A stretch of DNA of 64,000 nucleotides. It comes from Pseudomonas sp. Q1-7. Its GTDB lineage: Bacteria; Pseudomonadota; Gammaproteobacteria; Pseudomonadales; Pseudomonadaceae. Positions 1 to 19,536 of this stretch are shown here, in pieces. The translations under genes were made by a program, and so were the position numbers. The notes below the pieces were generated by a model, which searched no databases, was not told where the DNA came from, and saw nothing but the letters and a program-made list of their open reading frames with translations. How positions within the stretch are numbered: the stretch's first letter is position 1; every line of letters begins with the position of its first letter. The stretch spans positions 822,501 to 886,500 of the forward strand of contig NZ_CP116304.1 in NCBI RefSeq assembly GCF_028010285.1, in the 5' to 3' direction.

Positions 1-1817
<1,817 letters not shown>

Positions 1818-1954
1818 ATAACACCCAAACAATCTGGTGATTGTGGGTGCGACTGGTGAAGTCGATATAGACCGAAAGTTCGCAAGAACCGCAAAGCCAA
1901 CCACTGTCACATACCTGATTCGGGGTAGCGTCACCGACGATGCCCCAACCGAAT

Positions 1955-2073
1955 TGCTTGACGACTATAGAGCGTTGGAACCACCTGATCCCATCCCGAA
2001 CTCAGCAGTGAAACGACGCATCGCCGATGGTAGTGTGGAGCTTCTCCATGTGAGAGTAGGTCATCGTCAAGCT
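1955..2073 (+). rRNA. rrf: 5S ribosomal RNA
   Basis: About 119 nt running from TGCTTGACGA to TCGTCAAGC, whose ends pair as the 5S terminal stem. The internal block with CCATCCCGAACTCAG is the classic 5S loop B/C region. It follows the 23S gene by about 137 nt in the same direction and ends an rRNA operon. A terminator follows directly. Confidence 0.96.
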
Positions 2074-2080
2074 CCTATCC

Positions 2081-2119
2081 CAAACCCCCGATCCGCGACT
2101 GCGGTTCGGGGGTTTGTCT
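2081..2119 (+). terminator. rRNA operon terminator
   Basis: A strong stem with arms CAAACCCCCGA and TCGGGGGTTTG around a short GC-rich loop, followed by TCTTTG, 8 nt after the 5S gene. The position and shape fit an intrinsic terminator of the rRNA operon. Confidence 0.85.
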
Positions 2120-2251
2120 TTGCGCGCGGGAAAATCCGGGTTGGATGATGCATGGGCAGGTGGTAGTGCCTGCCCGGTACGTGCCGGATTTCTATGCAAC
2201 CCAGGTGTGCATGGATATGATGCCTGCCTCATTGTGAGTCGGACCGAGTAC

Positions 2252-3208
2252 ATGCTGACCCTATTGAAACTTCTGCAAGATGGACGCTTTCACTCGGGCC
2301 AGGCCTTGGGTCGGGCCCTTGGTGTGAGCAGAAGTGCTGTGTGGAAGCAGCTTCAGCAGCTGGAGGTGGAGCTGGGCCTTTCTATATACAAAGTGCGCGG
2401 CCGAGGTTATCGCTTGCAATGTCCGTTAAGCCTGCTCGATCAAGATGTTTTGAATGGTACAGGCGTTCCTTGGGAGCACCGGATATTCGACTCGTTGGAC
2501 TCCACCAATGCTGAAGTGATGCGCCGCCTTTCGATGGGGAGCGCGCCGCCATTCGCAGTTATTGCTGAGCGGCAAACTGAAGGCAGGGGGCGCCGAGGGC
2601 GCCGGTGGGTCAGCCCTTATGCCCAGAATCTCTATTACAGCTTGGCGCTACGCATCGATGGTGGTGCTCGTCAGTTGGAGGGCTTGAGCCTGGTGGTTGG
2701 GCTGGCAGTTCTGAGGGCTTTGCGTTCGCTTGGCCTTGGATCGGTTGGCCTTAAGTGGCCAAACGATCTCCTGGTGGGGCATCGCAAGATTGCGGGAATT
2801 CTTCTTGAGCTGCTGGGCGATCCGGCCGACATCTGCCATGTCGTCGTCGGGATTGGGGTTAACGTGAATATGCAGTTGCCTGCCGAAGAAATCGATCAGC
2901 CCTGGACTTCCATGCAAATGGAAATCGGTGCACCGATGGATAGGAATGTGCTGGTGGCTCGCTTGAGTGAATGTCTTGCGGAGTATCTAGAGCGCCATAA
3001 GAGAGAAGGCTTTTCAGTCCTGCGTGAGGAGTGGGAGGCTAGTCATCTTTGGCAGGGGAAGCAGGTCAACCTGATTGCGGGTGTACAGACGATTCAAGGA
3101 CGGGTGCTAGGGATAGATGTAACGGGTGCGTTGCTTCTCAGTGTCGACGGCGAAGAGCGGGCATACAGTGGTGGAGAGCTCAGTTTGAGGTTGAGTGATG
3201 ATTCTTGA
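2252..3208 (+). CDS. birA: BirA bifunctional biotin ligase / biotin operon repressor
   Basis: A 318-residue protein that attaches biotin to the carboxylase carrier protein and, as biotinyl-AMP complex, represses biotin synthesis genes. The N-terminal winged helix (about residues 1-60, [16 protein letters not shown]) is followed by the ligase domain with the GRGRRGR biotinyl-AMP binding loop and KWPNDLL, then the small C-terminal SH3-like domain. The frame is open upstream, but the ATG at 2252 gives the known Pseudomonas N-terminus ([11 protein letters not shown]) and is chosen. It overlaps coaX by 11 nt, so translation is probably coupled. Confidence 0.95.
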   Translation: MLTLLKLLQDGRFHSGQALGRALGVSRSAVWKQLQQLEVELGLSIYKVRGRGYRLQCPLSLLDQDVLNGTGVPWEHRIFDSLDSTNAEVMRRLSMGSAPPFAVIAERQTEGRGRRGRRWVSPYAQNLYYSLALRIDGGARQLEGLSLVVGLAVLRALRSLGLGSVGLKWPNDLLVGHRKIAGILLELLGDPADICHVVVGIGVNVNMQLPAEEIDQPWTSMQMEIGAPMDRNVLVARLSECLAEYLERHKREGFSVLREEWEASHLWQGKQVNLIAGVQTIQGRVLGIDVTGALLLSVDGEERAYSGGELSLRLSDDS

Positions 3209-3953
3209 GCTTGACTGCGGCAACAGCTTTATCAAGTGGCGCGTGATCGATGACGCCCAAGTGGTAATCGTGGCGGGTGGGGTGGCCGGTTCCGATGAGG
3301 AGCTGATTTCTGCGCTGCGGAAGGTTTCGGGGCTCGCGCTTCGTCACTGTCGGTTGGTCAGTGTCCGTTCCGGGGAGGAAACCTGTGCATTGACTGATCA
3401 GTTGCAGGCGGTTTTTGGAGTTACTTGCGTCAGTGCATCACCAGCCATGGAGTTGGGAGGGGTGCGCAACGGCTATTCCGACTTTCAGCGCCTTGGGCTT
3501 GATCGGTGGCTGGCGGTCCTGGGCGCCTATCACATTGCCCGTAAACCTTGCCTGGTCCTGGACCTTGGCACGGCGGTGACGTCAGATCTCATCGCTGGGG
3601 ATGGGGAGCACCTAGGCGGGTTCATCTGTCCGGGAATGCCGCTTATGCGCAATCAGCTTCGCACTCACACCCGTCGCATTCGTTATAACGACGAGGCCGC
3701 GGAGAGGGCGCTGCTCGACTTGGCGCCTGGGCGTTCGACCGTTGAGGCGGTAGAGAGAGGATGCCTCCTTATGCTGCGTGGTTTTGTGCAGGCACAGATT
3801 GACCTGGCGTCCAAGCACTTTGGCGATGAGTTCGAAGTCTTCCTAACGGGAGGAGATGCGCTACTGGTCAGGGACGTGCTGCCGTGCGCAAGGGTGCTGC
3901 CTGATCTGGTGTTTGTAGGCCTGGCAATTGCCTGTCCATTGCATCGAGGTTGA
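3198..3953 (+). CDS. coaX: Type III pantothenate kinase
   Basis: A 251-residue type III pantothenate kinase, which phosphorylates pantothenate in the first step of coenzyme A synthesis. It belongs to the ASKHA fold: the N-terminal [10 protein letters not shown] is the phosphate-binding loop, GLDRWLA and [10 protein letters not shown] supply the substrate and catalytic acidic residues, and a second glycine-rich motif FLTGGDA lies near the C-terminus. The start is the ATG at 3198; a GTG directly before it (3195) is in frame but would only add one residue. It overlaps the end of birA and is followed after 3 nt by the SPOR gene, so birA, coaX and the next gene look like one operon. Confidence 0.95.
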   Translation: MILELDCGNSFIKWRVIDDAQVVIVAGGVAGSDEELISALRKVSGLALRHCRLVSVRSGEETCALTDQLQAVFGVTCVSASPAMELGGVRNGYSDFQRLGLDRWLAVLGAYHIARKPCLVLDLGTAVTSDLIAGDGEHLGGFICPGMPLMRNQLRTHTRRIRYNDEAAERALLDLAPGRSTVEAVERGCLLMLRGFVQAQIDLASKHFGDEFEVFLTGGDALLVRDVLPCARVLPDLVFVGLAIACPLHRG

Positions 3954-3956
3954 TTC

Positions 3957-4634
3957 ATGCGCTGGTTGTTTCTGTTTCTTCTGGTTCTGAATCTCTTCTA
4001 TTACGTCTGGCACCAGCAACAGGCCCCACTGCGGCCGAAAGAGGTAGAGACGCTGTCGCTCTATAAGGGTGGGCGGCAGGACATTCGTCTTCTTAGCGAG
4101 TCCGCCGATGTCCAGCCAAGGCGAAGTGCGTCATCGGCTGTTCCGGTAGCGGAAGTCGAATGTCTCTTTCTGGGAGGGTTTGAGCGTGAAGAGCAGGCTC
4201 GTGAGATTGAGCAGCGCTTGATCAGTCTGGATGTCCGCTCGACGGTACAGCCCGTTGATGCTGCGGCGGGCATCGACTATTGGGTCTATCTCTCACCCTT
4301 GGCGTCGCGGGAGGCTTCGCTGCGTCAGCTCAAAGAACTGCAGGCCCGGAAGATCGACAGCTACATCGTTACGCAGGGCGATCTGGTCAACGGTATCTCC
4401 CTCGGCATTTTCCCGCGTATGGACTCGGCTGAAAGCGTCATGCAGCGACTGCGGGATGCAGGCTACGAGCCTTTTATGCGCGAATTGACCCGTGCGCACC
4501 GAGATTATTGGGTGCGCGTGGCTCCTGAAAGCCGCCGCTTGGTCGATGATCCACTGCTCGGGCAGCTGTCGGGAGATTTTTTTGGGCTAAAACATCAACT
4601 TATGCCGTGCGAAGGTGTTGCATCTCCTCGTTAG
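3957..4634 (+). CDS. SPOR-domain-like membrane-anchored protein
   Basis: A 225-residue protein of unassigned role. Residues 2-18 are a hydrophobic segment (uncleaved signal anchor) preceded by a single Arg, so the rest should face the periplasm. From about residue 65 on the sequence resembles the SPOR fold (LGGFEREEQAREIEQRL then WVYLSPLASREASLRQLKELQ), a domain family that in other proteins binds glycan strands lacking stem peptides at division sites. It closes the birA-coaX operon, as in other Pseudomonas. The SPOR reading rests on pattern only and the function is inferred. Confidence 0.75.
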   Translation: MRWLFLFLLVLNLFYYVWHQQQAPLRPKEVETLSLYKGGRQDIRLLSESADVQPRRSASSAVPVAEVECLFLGGFEREEQAREIEQRLISLDVRSTVQPVDAAAGIDYWVYLSPLASREASLRQLKELQARKIDSYIVTQGDLVNGISLGIFPRMDSAESVMQRLRDAGYEPFMRELTRAHRDYWVRVAPESRRLVDDPLLGQLSGDFFGLKHQLMPCEGVASPR

Positions 4635-4733
4635 CTTGAATAGAATGGCGCCCGCTTCGCAGGGTGGCCCGAAAAGCCGAATGCGAAGATGCTGTCAAAT
4701 GAAGCTAACCTCAAGATTTTAATGAGAAAAAGC

Positions 4734-4762
4734 TTGACAGTAGGGTGGCAGAAGAAGAGAAT
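4734..4762 (+). promoter_or_regulatory. sigma70-type promoter of the tRNA-Tyr/Gly/Thr-tuf unit
   Basis: TTGACA at 4734-4739 and GAGAAT at 4757-4762 with a 17-bp spacer, 12 nt before the first base of tRNA-Tyr. The -35 is perfect and the -10 matches four of six positions. A GC-rich stretch follows the -10, as expected of stringently controlled stable-RNA promoters. Confidence 0.75.
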
Positions 4763-4774
4763 GCCGCCTCCCTT

Positions 4775-4859
<85 letters not shown>

Positions 4860-4885
4860 GATTCAAAGCGAGAGCTGCGAGCTCC

Positions 4886-4959
<74 letters not shown>

Positions 4960-4985
4960 GGTTTGCTGTTTTCGTAATGCGTTTG

Positions 4986-5061
4986 GCTCATGTAGCTCAG
5001 CTGGTAGAGCACACCCTTGGTAAGGGTGAGGTCAGCGGTTCAAATCCGCTCATGAGCTCCA
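4986..5061 (+). tRNA. tRNA-Thr (GGT)
   Basis: 76 nt including encoded CCA. Acceptor arms GCTCATG and CATGAGC pair; the loop TTGGTAA gives anticodon GGT at 5019-5021. Last tRNA before the first tuf gene. Confidence 0.96.
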
Positions 5062-5067
5062 TCTCAA

Positions 5068-5101
5068 CAAAGGCAGATATGAAAATATCTGCCTTTGTTT
5101 T
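5068..5101 (+). terminator. Hairpin between tRNA-Thr and tuf
   Basis: A perfect 13-bp stem (5068-5080 with 5085-5097) closed by a GAAA loop and followed by TTTTAA. It looks like a complete intrinsic terminator, yet I see no clear new promoter before tuf at 5145. It may act as an attenuator that lowers tuf expression relative to the tRNAs, or as a processing signal. Confidence 0.75.
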
Positions 5102-5144
5102 AATGGTGGCGTGACTTGCTCAATTTTGATGGGAGACGTTCTCG

Positions 5145-6338
5145 ATGGCTAAAGAAAAGTTCGAACGTAACAAACCGCACGTCAACGTTGGCACCATTGG
5201 TCACGTTGACCACGGTAAGACCACTCTGACCGCTGCGCTGACCAAGGTTTGCTCCGAGACCTGGGGTGGTGCTGCTCGTGCTTTCGACCAGATCGACAAC
5301 GCGCCGGAAGAGAAGGCTCGCGGTATCACCATCAACACCTCCCACGTTGAGTACGATTCCGCCATTCGTCACTACGCTCACGTTGACTGCCCCGGTCACG
5401 CTGACTACGTGAAGAACATGATCACTGGTGCTGCCCAGATGGACGGCGCGATCCTGGTTTGCTCCGCTGCCGACGGCCCCATGCCGCAGACTCGCGAGCA
5501 CATCCTGCTGTCCCGTCAGGTAGGCGTGCCCTATATCGTCGTATTCCTGAACAAGGCCGACATGGTCGACGACGCCGAGCTGCTGGAACTGGTCGAAATG
5601 GAAGTTCGCGACCTGCTGAACACCTACGACTTCCCGGGTGACGACACTCCGATCGTGATCGGCTCTGCTCTGATGGCCCTGGAAGGCAAGGACGACAACG
5701 AAATCGGCGTTTCCGCTGTTCGTAAACTGGTTGAGACCCTGGACTCCTACATTCCGGAGCCGGTGCGTGCCATCGACCAGCCGTTCCTGATGCCGATCGA
5801 AGACGTGTTCTCCATCTCCGGTCGCGGCACCGTGGTTACCGGTCGTGTTGAGCGCGGTATCGTCAAGGTGGGCGAGGAAATCGAGATCGTCGGTATCCGT
5901 CCGACCACCAAGACCACCTGCACCGGCGTGGAAATGTTCCGCAAGCTGCTCGACGAAGGTCGTGCTGGCGAGAACGTTGGCGCCCTGCTGCGCGGCACCA
6001 AGCGTGATGACGTAGAGCGTGGTCAGGTTCTGGCCAAGCCGGGCACCATCAAGCCGCACACCAAGTTCGAGTGCGAAGTGTACGTGCTGTCCAAGGAAGA
6101 AGGCGGTCGCCACACTCCGTTCTTCAAGGGCTACCGTCCGCAGTTCTACTTCCGTACCACTGACGTGACCGGTAACTGTGAACTGCCGGAAGGCGTTGAG
6201 ATGGTAATGCCGGGCGACAACATCAAGATGGTTGTCACCCTGATCGCCCCGATCGCCATGGAAGACGGCCTGCGTTTCGCGATCCGCGAAGGTGGCCGTA
6301 CCGTTGGTGCCGGCGTGGTTGCCAAGATCATCGAGTAA
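5145..6338 (+). CDS. tuf: Elongation factor Tu (first copy)
   Basis: A 397-residue EF-Tu, the GTPase that delivers aminoacyl-tRNA to the ribosome. GTP-binding motifs are GHVDHGKT (residues 19-26), DCPGH and NKAD; domains 2 and 3 follow, including the conserved GRGTVVTGR. It lies downstream of the tRNA cluster. The protein is identical to the second copy at 21697 and the DNA differs at only a handful of silent sites; this copy starts with ATG, the other with GTG. Confidence 0.98.
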   Translation: MAKEKFERNKPHVNVGTIGHVDHGKTTLTAALTKVCSETWGGAARAFDQIDNAPEEKARGITINTSHVEYDSAIRHYAHVDCPGHADYVKNMITGAAQMDGAILVCSAADGPMPQTREHILLSRQVGVPYIVVFLNKADMVDDAELLELVEMEVRDLLNTYDFPGDDTPIVIGSALMALEGKDDNEIGVSAVRKLVETLDSYIPEPVRAIDQPFLMPIEDVFSISGRGTVVTGRVERGIVKVGEEIEIVGIRPTTKTTCTGVEMFRKLLDEGRAGENVGALLRGTKRDDVERGQVLAKPGTIKPHTKFECEVYVLSKEEGGRHTPFFKGYRPQFYFRTTDVTGNCELPEGVEMVMPGDNIKMVVTLIAPIAMEDGLRFAIREGGRTVGAGVVAKIIE

Positions 6339-6342
6339 CGAC

Positions 6343-6371
6343 TTGATCTTGGTGTATCAGGCCGGCATAAT
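6343..6371 (+). promoter_or_regulatory. sigma70-type promoter of tRNA-Trp-secE-nusG
   Basis: TTGATC at 6343-6348 and CATAAT at 6366-6371 with a 17-bp spacer, starting 4 nt after the tuf stop codon and ending 20 nt before tRNA-Trp. Confidence 0.7.
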
Positions 6372-6391
6372 GGTCGGCCTGACTTTGTTAT

Positions 6392-6467
6392 AGGCCAGTA
6401 GCTCAATTGGCAGAGCGGCGGTCTCCAAAACCGCAGGTTGGGGGTTCGATTCCCTCCTGGCCTGCCA
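6392..6467 (+). tRNA. tRNA-Trp (CCA)
   Basis: 76 nt including encoded CCA. Acceptor arms AGGCCAG and CTGGCCT pair; the loop CTCCAAA gives anticodon CCA at 6425-6427. It heads the secE-nusG transcript. Confidence 0.96.
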
Positions 6468-6514
6468 GATTCCAAGAAAGAGAATCTGGCATTTCTCTCA
6501 CAGGATCCTAGCTG

Positions 6515-6883
6515 ATGAATGCCAAGGCTGAAGCCAAAGAAACACGCTTCGACGTTCTGAAGTGGGTCGTTGTGGTGGCTCTTGTTGCTGTTGGCGTGGT
6601 CGGCAATCAGTATTTTTCTGCTGAGCCGATCCTGTATCGTGTCCTTGCTCTTCTCGCTCTTGCTGCTGCAGCTGCTGTCATTGCTCTGCAGACTGCTAAG
6701 GGTCAGGCTTTCTTTGTTCTTGCCAAGGAAGCTCGTGCGGAGATACGCAAGGTTGTTTGGCCGACCCGTCAGGAAACCACTCAGACCACTTTGATTGTCG
6801 TGGCTGTCGTGCTGGTAATGGCGCTGCTGTTGTGGGGGCTTGATACCCTGCTCGGCTGGCTTGTTTCGTTGATTGTTGGTTAA
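6515..6883 (+). CDS. secE: Preprotein translocase subunit SecE
   Basis: A 122-residue inner-membrane subunit of the SecYEG protein-export channel. Two N-terminal hydrophobic segments (about residues 17-35 and 42-60) precede the conserved amphipathic [17 protein letters not shown] and a last membrane helix (about 93-118), the three-helix form typical of gammaproteobacteria. It is followed after 10 nt by nusG. Confidence 0.96.
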   Translation: MNAKAEAKETRFDVLKWVVVVALVAVGVVGNQYFSAEPILYRVLALLALAAAAAVIALQTAKGQAFFVLAKEARAEIRKVVWPTRQETTQTTLIVVAVVLVMALLLWGLDTLLGWLVSLIVG

Positions 6884-6893
6884 TAGGTGCGCC

Positions 6894-7427
6894 GTGGCTA
6901 AGCGTTGGTACGTTGTGCATGCCTACTCGGGTTACGAGAAGCATGTCATGCGCTCGCTGATTGAGCGCGTCAAGCTGGCCGGCATGGAAGATGAGTTCGG
7001 CGAGATTCTGGTTCCCACTGAAGAAGTGGTTGAGATGCGTAACGGCCAGAAGCGCAAGAGCGAACGCAAGTTCTTCCCTGGCTATGTGCTGGTGCAGATG
7101 GAGATGAACGAGGCGACTTGGCACTTGATCAAGGACACTCCTCGTGTGATGGGCTTTATCGGTGGTACTGCCGATAAGCCGGCTCCGATCACCGAGAAAG
7201 AGGCTGACGCCATCCTGCGTCGTGTTGCTGATAGCGGTGATAAGCCGAAGCCGAAAACGTTGTTTGAGCCGGGTGAGACCGTTCGGGTTATCGATGGTCC
7301 ATTCGCTGACTTCAATGGCGTTGTCGAAGAGGTCAATTACGAGAAGAGCCGGATCCAAGTGGCCGTGCTCATCTTTGGCCGCTCTACGCCGGTAGAGCTG
7401 GAGTTCAGTCAGGTCGAGAAGGCTTAG
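6894..7427 (+). CDS. nusG: Transcription termination/antitermination factor NusG
   Basis: A 177-residue NusG that binds RNA polymerase, supports Rho termination and links transcription to ribosomes. The N-terminal NGN domain ([16 protein letters not shown]) is followed by a KOW domain ([15 protein letters not shown], about 130-145). The start is the GTG at 6894, which gives the family N-terminus (V)AKRWYVV; longer in-frame starts overlap the end of secE and are rejected. A terminator follows. Confidence 0.97.
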   Translation: MAKRWYVVHAYSGYEKHVMRSLIERVKLAGMEDEFGEILVPTEEVVEMRNGQKRKSERKFFPGYVLVQMEMNEATWHLIKDTPRVMGFIGGTADKPAPITEKEADAILRRVADSGDKPKPKTLFEPGETVRVIDGPFADFNGVVEEVNYEKSRIQVAVLIFGRSTPVELEFSQVEKA

Positions 7428-7442
7428 CTGAAAATGGCATCC

Positions 7443-7474
7443 CAACCCCGCAGCCCTAGGTTGCGGGGTTTTGT
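7443..7474 (+). terminator. Terminator between nusG and rplK
   Basis: Arms AACCCCGCAGC and GTTGCGGGGTT around a short CCTAG loop, followed by TTG. It separates secE-nusG from rplKAJL. A weak promoter candidate (TTGCGG at 7461-7466, GATAAA at 7484-7489, 17-bp spacer) overlaps its 3' arm. Confidence 0.75.
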
Positions 7475-7501
7475 CGTCACTGGGATAAACGCGAAAGCAA
7501 T

Positions 7502-7528
7502 CGGGGAGCCTTCGGGCGCTAGAACCCG
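7502..7528 (+). promoter_or_regulatory. Candidate L1-binding hairpin in the rplKA leader
   Basis: A small stem closed by a TTCG loop, with an outer CGGG/CCCG helix and an asymmetric purine-rich bulge, lies just upstream of rplK. In E. coli, ribosomal protein L1 represses its own operon by binding a similar structure in this leader. Identity as an L1 site is inferred from position and shape. Confidence 0.4.
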
Positions 7529-7543
7529 TAACTGGAGTTATAC

Positions 7544-7975
7544 ATGGCTAAGAAGATTCAAGCTTATATCAAGCTGCAAGTGAAGGCCGGTCAGGCCAAC
7601 CCGTCGCCGCCGGTCGGTCCCGCTCTGGGTCAGCACGGCGTGAACATCATGGAGTTCTGCAAGGCGTTCAACGCCAAGACCCAAGGCCTCGAGCCGGGTC
7701 TGCCGACTCCCGTGATCATCACCGTATACAGCGACCGCAGCTTCACTTTTGAGACCAAGAGCACCCCGGCTTCCGTCCTGCTGAAAAAAGCGGCCGGCAT
7801 CGCCAGCGGTTCTCCGCGTCCGAACACCCAGAAAGTAGGCACCGTTACCCGTGCTCAGCTGGAAGAGATCGCCAAAGCCAAGAAGGCTGATCTGACTGCA
7901 GCTGACCTGGACGCGGCCGTGCGTAGCATCGCCGGTTCCGCTCGTAGCATGGGCCTGAACGTGGAGGGTGTGTAA
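7544..7975 (+). CDS. rplK: 50S ribosomal protein L11
   Basis: A 143-residue L11, part of the GTPase-associated stalk base on 23S rRNA and needed for RelA-dependent stringent control. The proline-rich linker signature [19 protein letters not shown] (about 21-39) is intact and the C-terminal RNA-binding domain is complete. Its stop codon overlaps the rplA start by one base (TAATG). Confidence 0.98.
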   Translation: MAKKIQAYIKLQVKAGQANPSPPVGPALGQHGVNIMEFCKAFNAKTQGLEPGLPTPVIITVYSDRSFTFETKSTPASVLLKKAAGIASGSPRPNTQKVGTVTRAQLEEIAKAKKADLTAADLDAAVRSIAGSARSMGLNVEGV

Positions 7976-8670
7976 TGGCTAAGTTGACCAAGCGCCAAAA
8001 GGCAATCGCCGAGAAAGTAGAAGCTGGCAAACAGTACGCTTTCGAGGACGCCGCCAAACTGCTGGCTGAACTGGCTACCTCCAAGTTCAAAGAGTCCGTC
8101 GACGTCTCCATCAACCTGGGCGTTGATCCGCGTAAATCCGACCAGGTCGTTCGTGGTGCCACCGTTCTGCCGAACGGCACCGGCAAGAGCGTCCGCGTTG
8201 CCGTCTTCACCCAGGGTCCGGCCGCCGAAGCTGCTCTGGCTGCTGGCGCTGACAAGGTTGGTATGGACGAGCTGGCTGCCGAAATGAAAGGCGGCGACCT
8301 GAGCTATGACGTCGTGATCGCTTCCCCGGATGCGATGCGTGTTGTAGGTCAGCTGGGCCAGATCCTCGGCCCGCGCGGTCTGATGCCGAACCCGAAAGTC
8401 GGCACCGTGACCCCGGACGTGGCCACCGCCGTCAAGAACGCCAAGGCTGGTCAGGTGCGTTTCCGTACCGACAAGAACGGTATCATCCACGCTTCCGTAG
8501 GCAAGGTTGACTTCGAGCCGATCAAGCTGAAGCAGAACGTGGAAGCCCTGATGGCTGACCTGAAGCGCCTGAAGCCGTCCACCTCCAAGGGTGTGTACCT
8601 GAAGCGCGTGACCCTGAGCACCACCATGGGGCCGGGCCTGCAGATCGATCAGGCTTCCCTCGAAGGCTAA
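7975..8670 (+). CDS. rplA: 50S ribosomal protein L1
   Basis: A 231-residue L1 that forms the mobile L1 stalk of the 50S subunit beside the E site and represses rplKA translation. Both L1 domains are present, with the conserved [16 protein letters not shown] stretch near residue 125. Translation is coupled to rplK by the one-base overlap. A long leader separates it from rplJ. Confidence 0.98.
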   Translation: MAKLTKRQKAIAEKVEAGKQYAFEDAAKLLAELATSKFKESVDVSINLGVDPRKSDQVVRGATVLPNGTGKSVRVAVFTQGPAAEAALAAGADKVGMDELAAEMKGGDLSYDVVIASPDAMRVVGQLGQILGPRGLMPNPKVGTVTPDVATAVKNAKAGQVRFRTDKNGIIHASVGKVDFEPIKLKQNVEALMADLKRLKPSTSKGVYLKRVTLSTTMGPGLQIDQASLEG

Positions 8671-8689
8671 GTGATAAGAGGTGCGTCGG

Positions 8690-8870
8690 ATGCGTCCGGC
8701 GCACCAGGTATTGGGGTCCCTGCCTGGCGGGGGCTATCCAAGACCGTAGGCGGCGACAGCCTTAAACCGGGAAGTGATTTCCAGGCCTACGCAGATGGTG
8801 CTCCCGATTCGTTTACCGAATCAGACACCAAAACGCCGTCCGGCTCCGGCTGGACGAAACGGTAACATCC
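8690..8870 (+). promoter_or_regulatory. L10 leader upstream of rplJL
   Basis: The 213 nt between rplA and rplJ can fold extensively, for example GCGTCGGATGCGTCCGGCGC near 8692-8711 and several GC-rich arms around 8715-8800. This is the position of the known L10 leader, where the L10-(L12)4 complex binds the mRNA and represses rplJL translation. The boundaries are approximate and the assignment rests mainly on position. Confidence 0.65.
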
Positions 8871-8883
8871 AGGAGTTAGACCC

Positions 8884-9384
8884 GTGGCAATTAAACTCGA
8901 AGACAAGAAGGCCATCGTCGCTGAAGTCAACGAGGCTGCCAAAGCTGGCCTGTCCGCTGTCGTGGCTGATGCCCGTGGCGTGACCGTAGCCGCTATGACC
9001 GGACTCCGTAAAGAGGCCCGCGAAGCAGGCGTATACGTACGTGTCGTACGTAACACCCTGGCTCGCCGCGCCGTTGCCGGCACTCAATTTGAAGTGCTCA
9101 ACGACGTGTTCAAAGGCCCGACCCTGATTGCGTTCTCCAATGAACATCCGGGCGCAGCTGCCCGCATCTTCAAGGAATTCGCCAAGGGTCAGGACAAGTT
9201 CGAGATCAAGGCCGCTGCATTCGAGGGCCAGTTCCTCGCAGCCAATCAGATCGACGTACTGGCGACCCTGCCGACCTACAACGAAGCCGTTGCACAGCTG
9301 ATGAGCGTAATCCAAGGCGCTACCAGCAAGCTGGCTCGTACTCTGGCGGCTATTCGCGACCAGAAAGAAGGCGCCGCTGCCTGA
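8884..9384 (+). CDS. rplJ: 50S ribosomal protein L10
   Basis: A 166-residue L10, the base of the ribosomal stalk that carries L7/L12 dimers. The N-terminal RNA-binding domain and the C-terminal helix that anchors L12 are present. The start is a GTG at 8884 (family N-terminus [14 protein letters not shown]) preceded by AGGAG. Low-efficiency GTG and the long structured leader fit translational autoregulation. Confidence 0.98.
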   Translation: MAIKLEDKKAIVAEVNEAAKAGLSAVVADARGVTVAAMTGLRKEAREAGVYVRVVRNTLARRAVAGTQFEVLNDVFKGPTLIAFSNEHPGAAARIFKEFAKGQDKFEIKAAAFEGQFLAANQIDVLATLPTYNEAVAQLMSVIQGATSKLARTLAAIRDQKEGAAA

Positions 9385-9465
9385 TCCAGGCTGCATCGTC
9401 CCTTTCACGAAATCTTTTAATTTTGATGGCCGCGAAGGCTGTCCACCAATACAGGAATTAGAGTC

Positions 9466-9834
9466 ATGGCTCTGACCAACGAAGACATCATCAACGCCGT
9501 ATCCGAAATGTCCGTCATGCAGATCGTTGAACTGATCAAGGCGATGGAAGAGAAGTTCGGTGTTACCGCTGCTGCCGCCGTTGCCGCTGGCCCGGCTGTA
9601 GCTGCTGCTGCTGTTGAAGAGCAGACCGAGTTCACCATCGTCCTGGCCGAAGCTGGCGACAAGAAAGTGAACGTGATCAAGGTCGTTCGCGAGCTGACCG
9701 GTCTGGGTCTGAAAGAGGCCAAGGCAGTTGTTGACGGCGCCCCGGGCGTGGTCAAGGAAGGCGCTTCGAAAGAAGAGGCCGAAGCTGCCAAGAAAGCTCT
9801 GGAAGAAGCTGGCGCCAAAGTCGAGCTCAAGTAA
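9466..9834 (+). CDS. rplL: 50S ribosomal protein L7/L12
   Basis: A 122-residue L7/L12 that recruits translational GTPases. The N-terminal dimerisation helices (about 1-32), an Ala-rich flexible hinge (about 35-52) and the compact C-terminal domain ([20 protein letters not shown]) are all visible. It follows rplJ by 81 nt; a hairpin follows before rpoB. Confidence 0.98.
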   Translation: MALTNEDIINAVSEMSVMQIVELIKAMEEKFGVTAAAAVAAGPAVAAAAVEEQTEFTIVLAEAGDKKVNVIKVVRELTGLGLKEAKAVVDGAPGVVKEGASKEEAEAAKKALEEAGAKVELK

Positions 9835-9880
9835 GCGACGACCTTGCGTCAACAGCCTCCGCGCCTCGCGCAAGGCTGAC

Positions 9881-9909
9881 GGCTGGTGGCTCATGCCACC
9901 GGCCTTTTT
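9881..9909 (+). terminator. rplL-rpoB attenuator hairpin
   Basis: GGCTGGTGGC pairs with GCCACCGGCC around a TCAT loop (one G-U pair) and is followed by TTTTT. In E. coli a partial terminator in the same place reduces rpoBC transcription relative to the ribosomal protein genes; a similar role is inferred here because I see no obvious promoter before rpoB. Confidence 0.75.
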
Positions 9910-10056
9910 CCGTTCTAGGTGGTTGTCTCTCCTGACGCCACCTTGAGCGTGACCCGACCTCCATGGGAGGCGGCGCAAACCAAGGGGTTTGCACGATTTT
10001 CTGGCTACTCCCGTCGGAGGGGCCAAACAAGCAGGTGACCAAGCTGGGGAACGCTG

Positions 10057-14130
<4,074 letters not shown>

Positions 14131-14197
14131 CACGCGACGCCCAAAGCGCTACGGCTGGTCAAGGCCGGTCGTAGCGGGTCCGTGAGGAGGAAAGGCC

Positions 14198-18403
<4,206 letters not shown>

Positions 18404-18407
18404 GTGC

Positions 18408-18442
18408 GATGCCCCTGGCGGTCATGAACCGCCAGGGGCATC
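18408..18442 (+). terminator. Strong hairpin after rpoC
   Basis: A perfect 15-bp stem (18408-18422 with 18428-18442) around CATGA. There is no T-tract, so it may be a weak or Rho-assisted terminator or a 3'-end stabiliser. The str operon promoter starts 4 nt later. Confidence 0.65.
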
Positions 18443-18445
18443 GCC

Positions 18446-18474
18446 TTGACGGGGGCATTGAGTCTCTTTAGACT
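18446..18474 (+). promoter_or_regulatory. str operon promoter
   Basis: TTGACG at 18446-18451 and TAGACT at 18469-18474, spacer 17 bp, 92 nt upstream of rpsL. Both boxes match the sigma70 consensus at five and four of six positions. A long leader follows. Confidence 0.65.
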
Positions 18475-18566
18475 CATGCACCCCTAAATTTGGCAGGGCG
18501 TATTGCCCTGTCATTTTGCTTTCTTTGTAAGGCAATAGCGTCGAAAGACAACAGTGGAGCAATTAG

Positions 18567-18938
18567 ATGGCAACTATTAACCAGCTGGTGCGTAAGCCGC
18601 GCAGCCGTATCGTCGAGAAATCCGACGTACCTGCGCTGCAGAACTGCCCGCAGCGTCGCGGCGTTTGCACCCGCGTCTACACCACCACGCCGAAGAAGCC
18701 GAACTCCGCACTCCGTAAGGTTTGCCGTGTTCGCCTGACCAACGGCTACGAAGTCACTTCGTATATCGGTGGCGAAGGTCACAACCTGCAAGAGCACAGC
18801 GTAGTGCTGATCCGTGGCGGTCGTGTAAAGGACCTCCCGGGTGTGCGTTACCACACCGTTCGCGGTTCGCTGGATACCACCGGCGTCAAAGACCGTAAGC
18901 AGGGTCGTTCCAAGTACGGTACCAAGCGTCCGAAGTAA
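18567..18938 (+). CDS. rpsL: 30S ribosomal protein S12
   Basis: A 123-residue S12 at the decoding centre. The streptomycin-relevant Lys43 (TTPKKPNS) and Lys88 are the sensitive residues, and Asp89 in KDLPGVRYH is the site methylthiolated by RimO in E. coli. First gene of the str operon (rpsL, rpsG, fusA, tuf). The 109-nt gap to rpsG can form a stem with a GTAACC/GGTTAT core near 18995 and may be an S7-sensitive intercistronic region as in E. coli. Confidence 0.98.
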   Translation: MATINQLVRKPRSRIVEKSDVPALQNCPQRRGVCTRVYTTTPKKPNSALRKVCRVRLTNGYEVTSYIGGEGHNLQEHSVVLIRGGRVKDLPGVRYHTVRGSLDTTGVKDRKQGRSKYGTKRPK

Positions 18939-19047
18939 TTCGGTGCTTTGTCAGTTTTCATATTCATTGAGTCGATAAGAGTAAGGTCGGGCGTAACCAA
19001 ATGGTTATGGTCCCGGGCTAACCTGAAGACCGTTTGAGGGCTTATCA

Positions 19048-19518
19048 ATGCCAAGACGTCGTGTAGCAGCAAAACGTGAGATCCTGGACGATCCGAAGTA
19101 CGGAAGCCAGATTCTCGCCAAGTTCATGAACCACGTGATGGAAAGCGGCAAGAAGGCCGTAGCCGAGCGCATCGTTTATGGTGCTCTGGATACCGTCAAA
19201 TCCCGCAAGAACAGCGATCCCCTGGAAATCTTCGAGAAAGCTCTCGACGCCATCGCTCCGCTGGTCGAAGTAAAGTCCCGCCGTGTCGGCGGTGCCACTT
19301 ACCAGGTTCCGGTCGAAGTTCGTCCGTCCCGTCGTAATGCCCTGGCCATGCGTTGGCTGGTTGAGTCCGCGCGCAAGCGTGGTGAGAAATCCATGGCCCT
19401 GCGCCTGGCTGGCGAGCTGCTGGATGCCTTCGATGGCAAGGGCGCCGCTGTCAAGAAGCGTGAAGACGTGCACCGCATGGCAGAGGCCAACAAGGCCTTC
19501 TCGCATTATCGCTTCTAA
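19048..19518 (+). CDS. rpsG: 30S ribosomal protein S7
   Basis: A 156-residue S7, the primary assembly protein of the 30S head that contacts the E-site tRNA. The N-terminal [11 protein letters not shown] and the [16 protein letters not shown] beta-hairpin are intact. It is followed by fusA after 18 nt. Confidence 0.98.
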   Translation: MPRRRVAAKREILDDPKYGSQILAKFMNHVMESGKKAVAERIVYGALDTVKSRKNSDPLEIFEKALDAIAPLVEVKSRRVGGATYQVPVEVRPSRRNALAMRWLVESARKRGEKSMALRLAGELLDAFDGKGAAVKKREDVHRMAEANKAFSHYRF

Positions 19519-19536
19519 TCTAGCGAGGATTTTTTC

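Noticed and set aside
1837..2148. 103-codon frame across the 5S gene and its terminator
   Set aside because: It covers the 5S rRNA and terminator and has no protein family signal.
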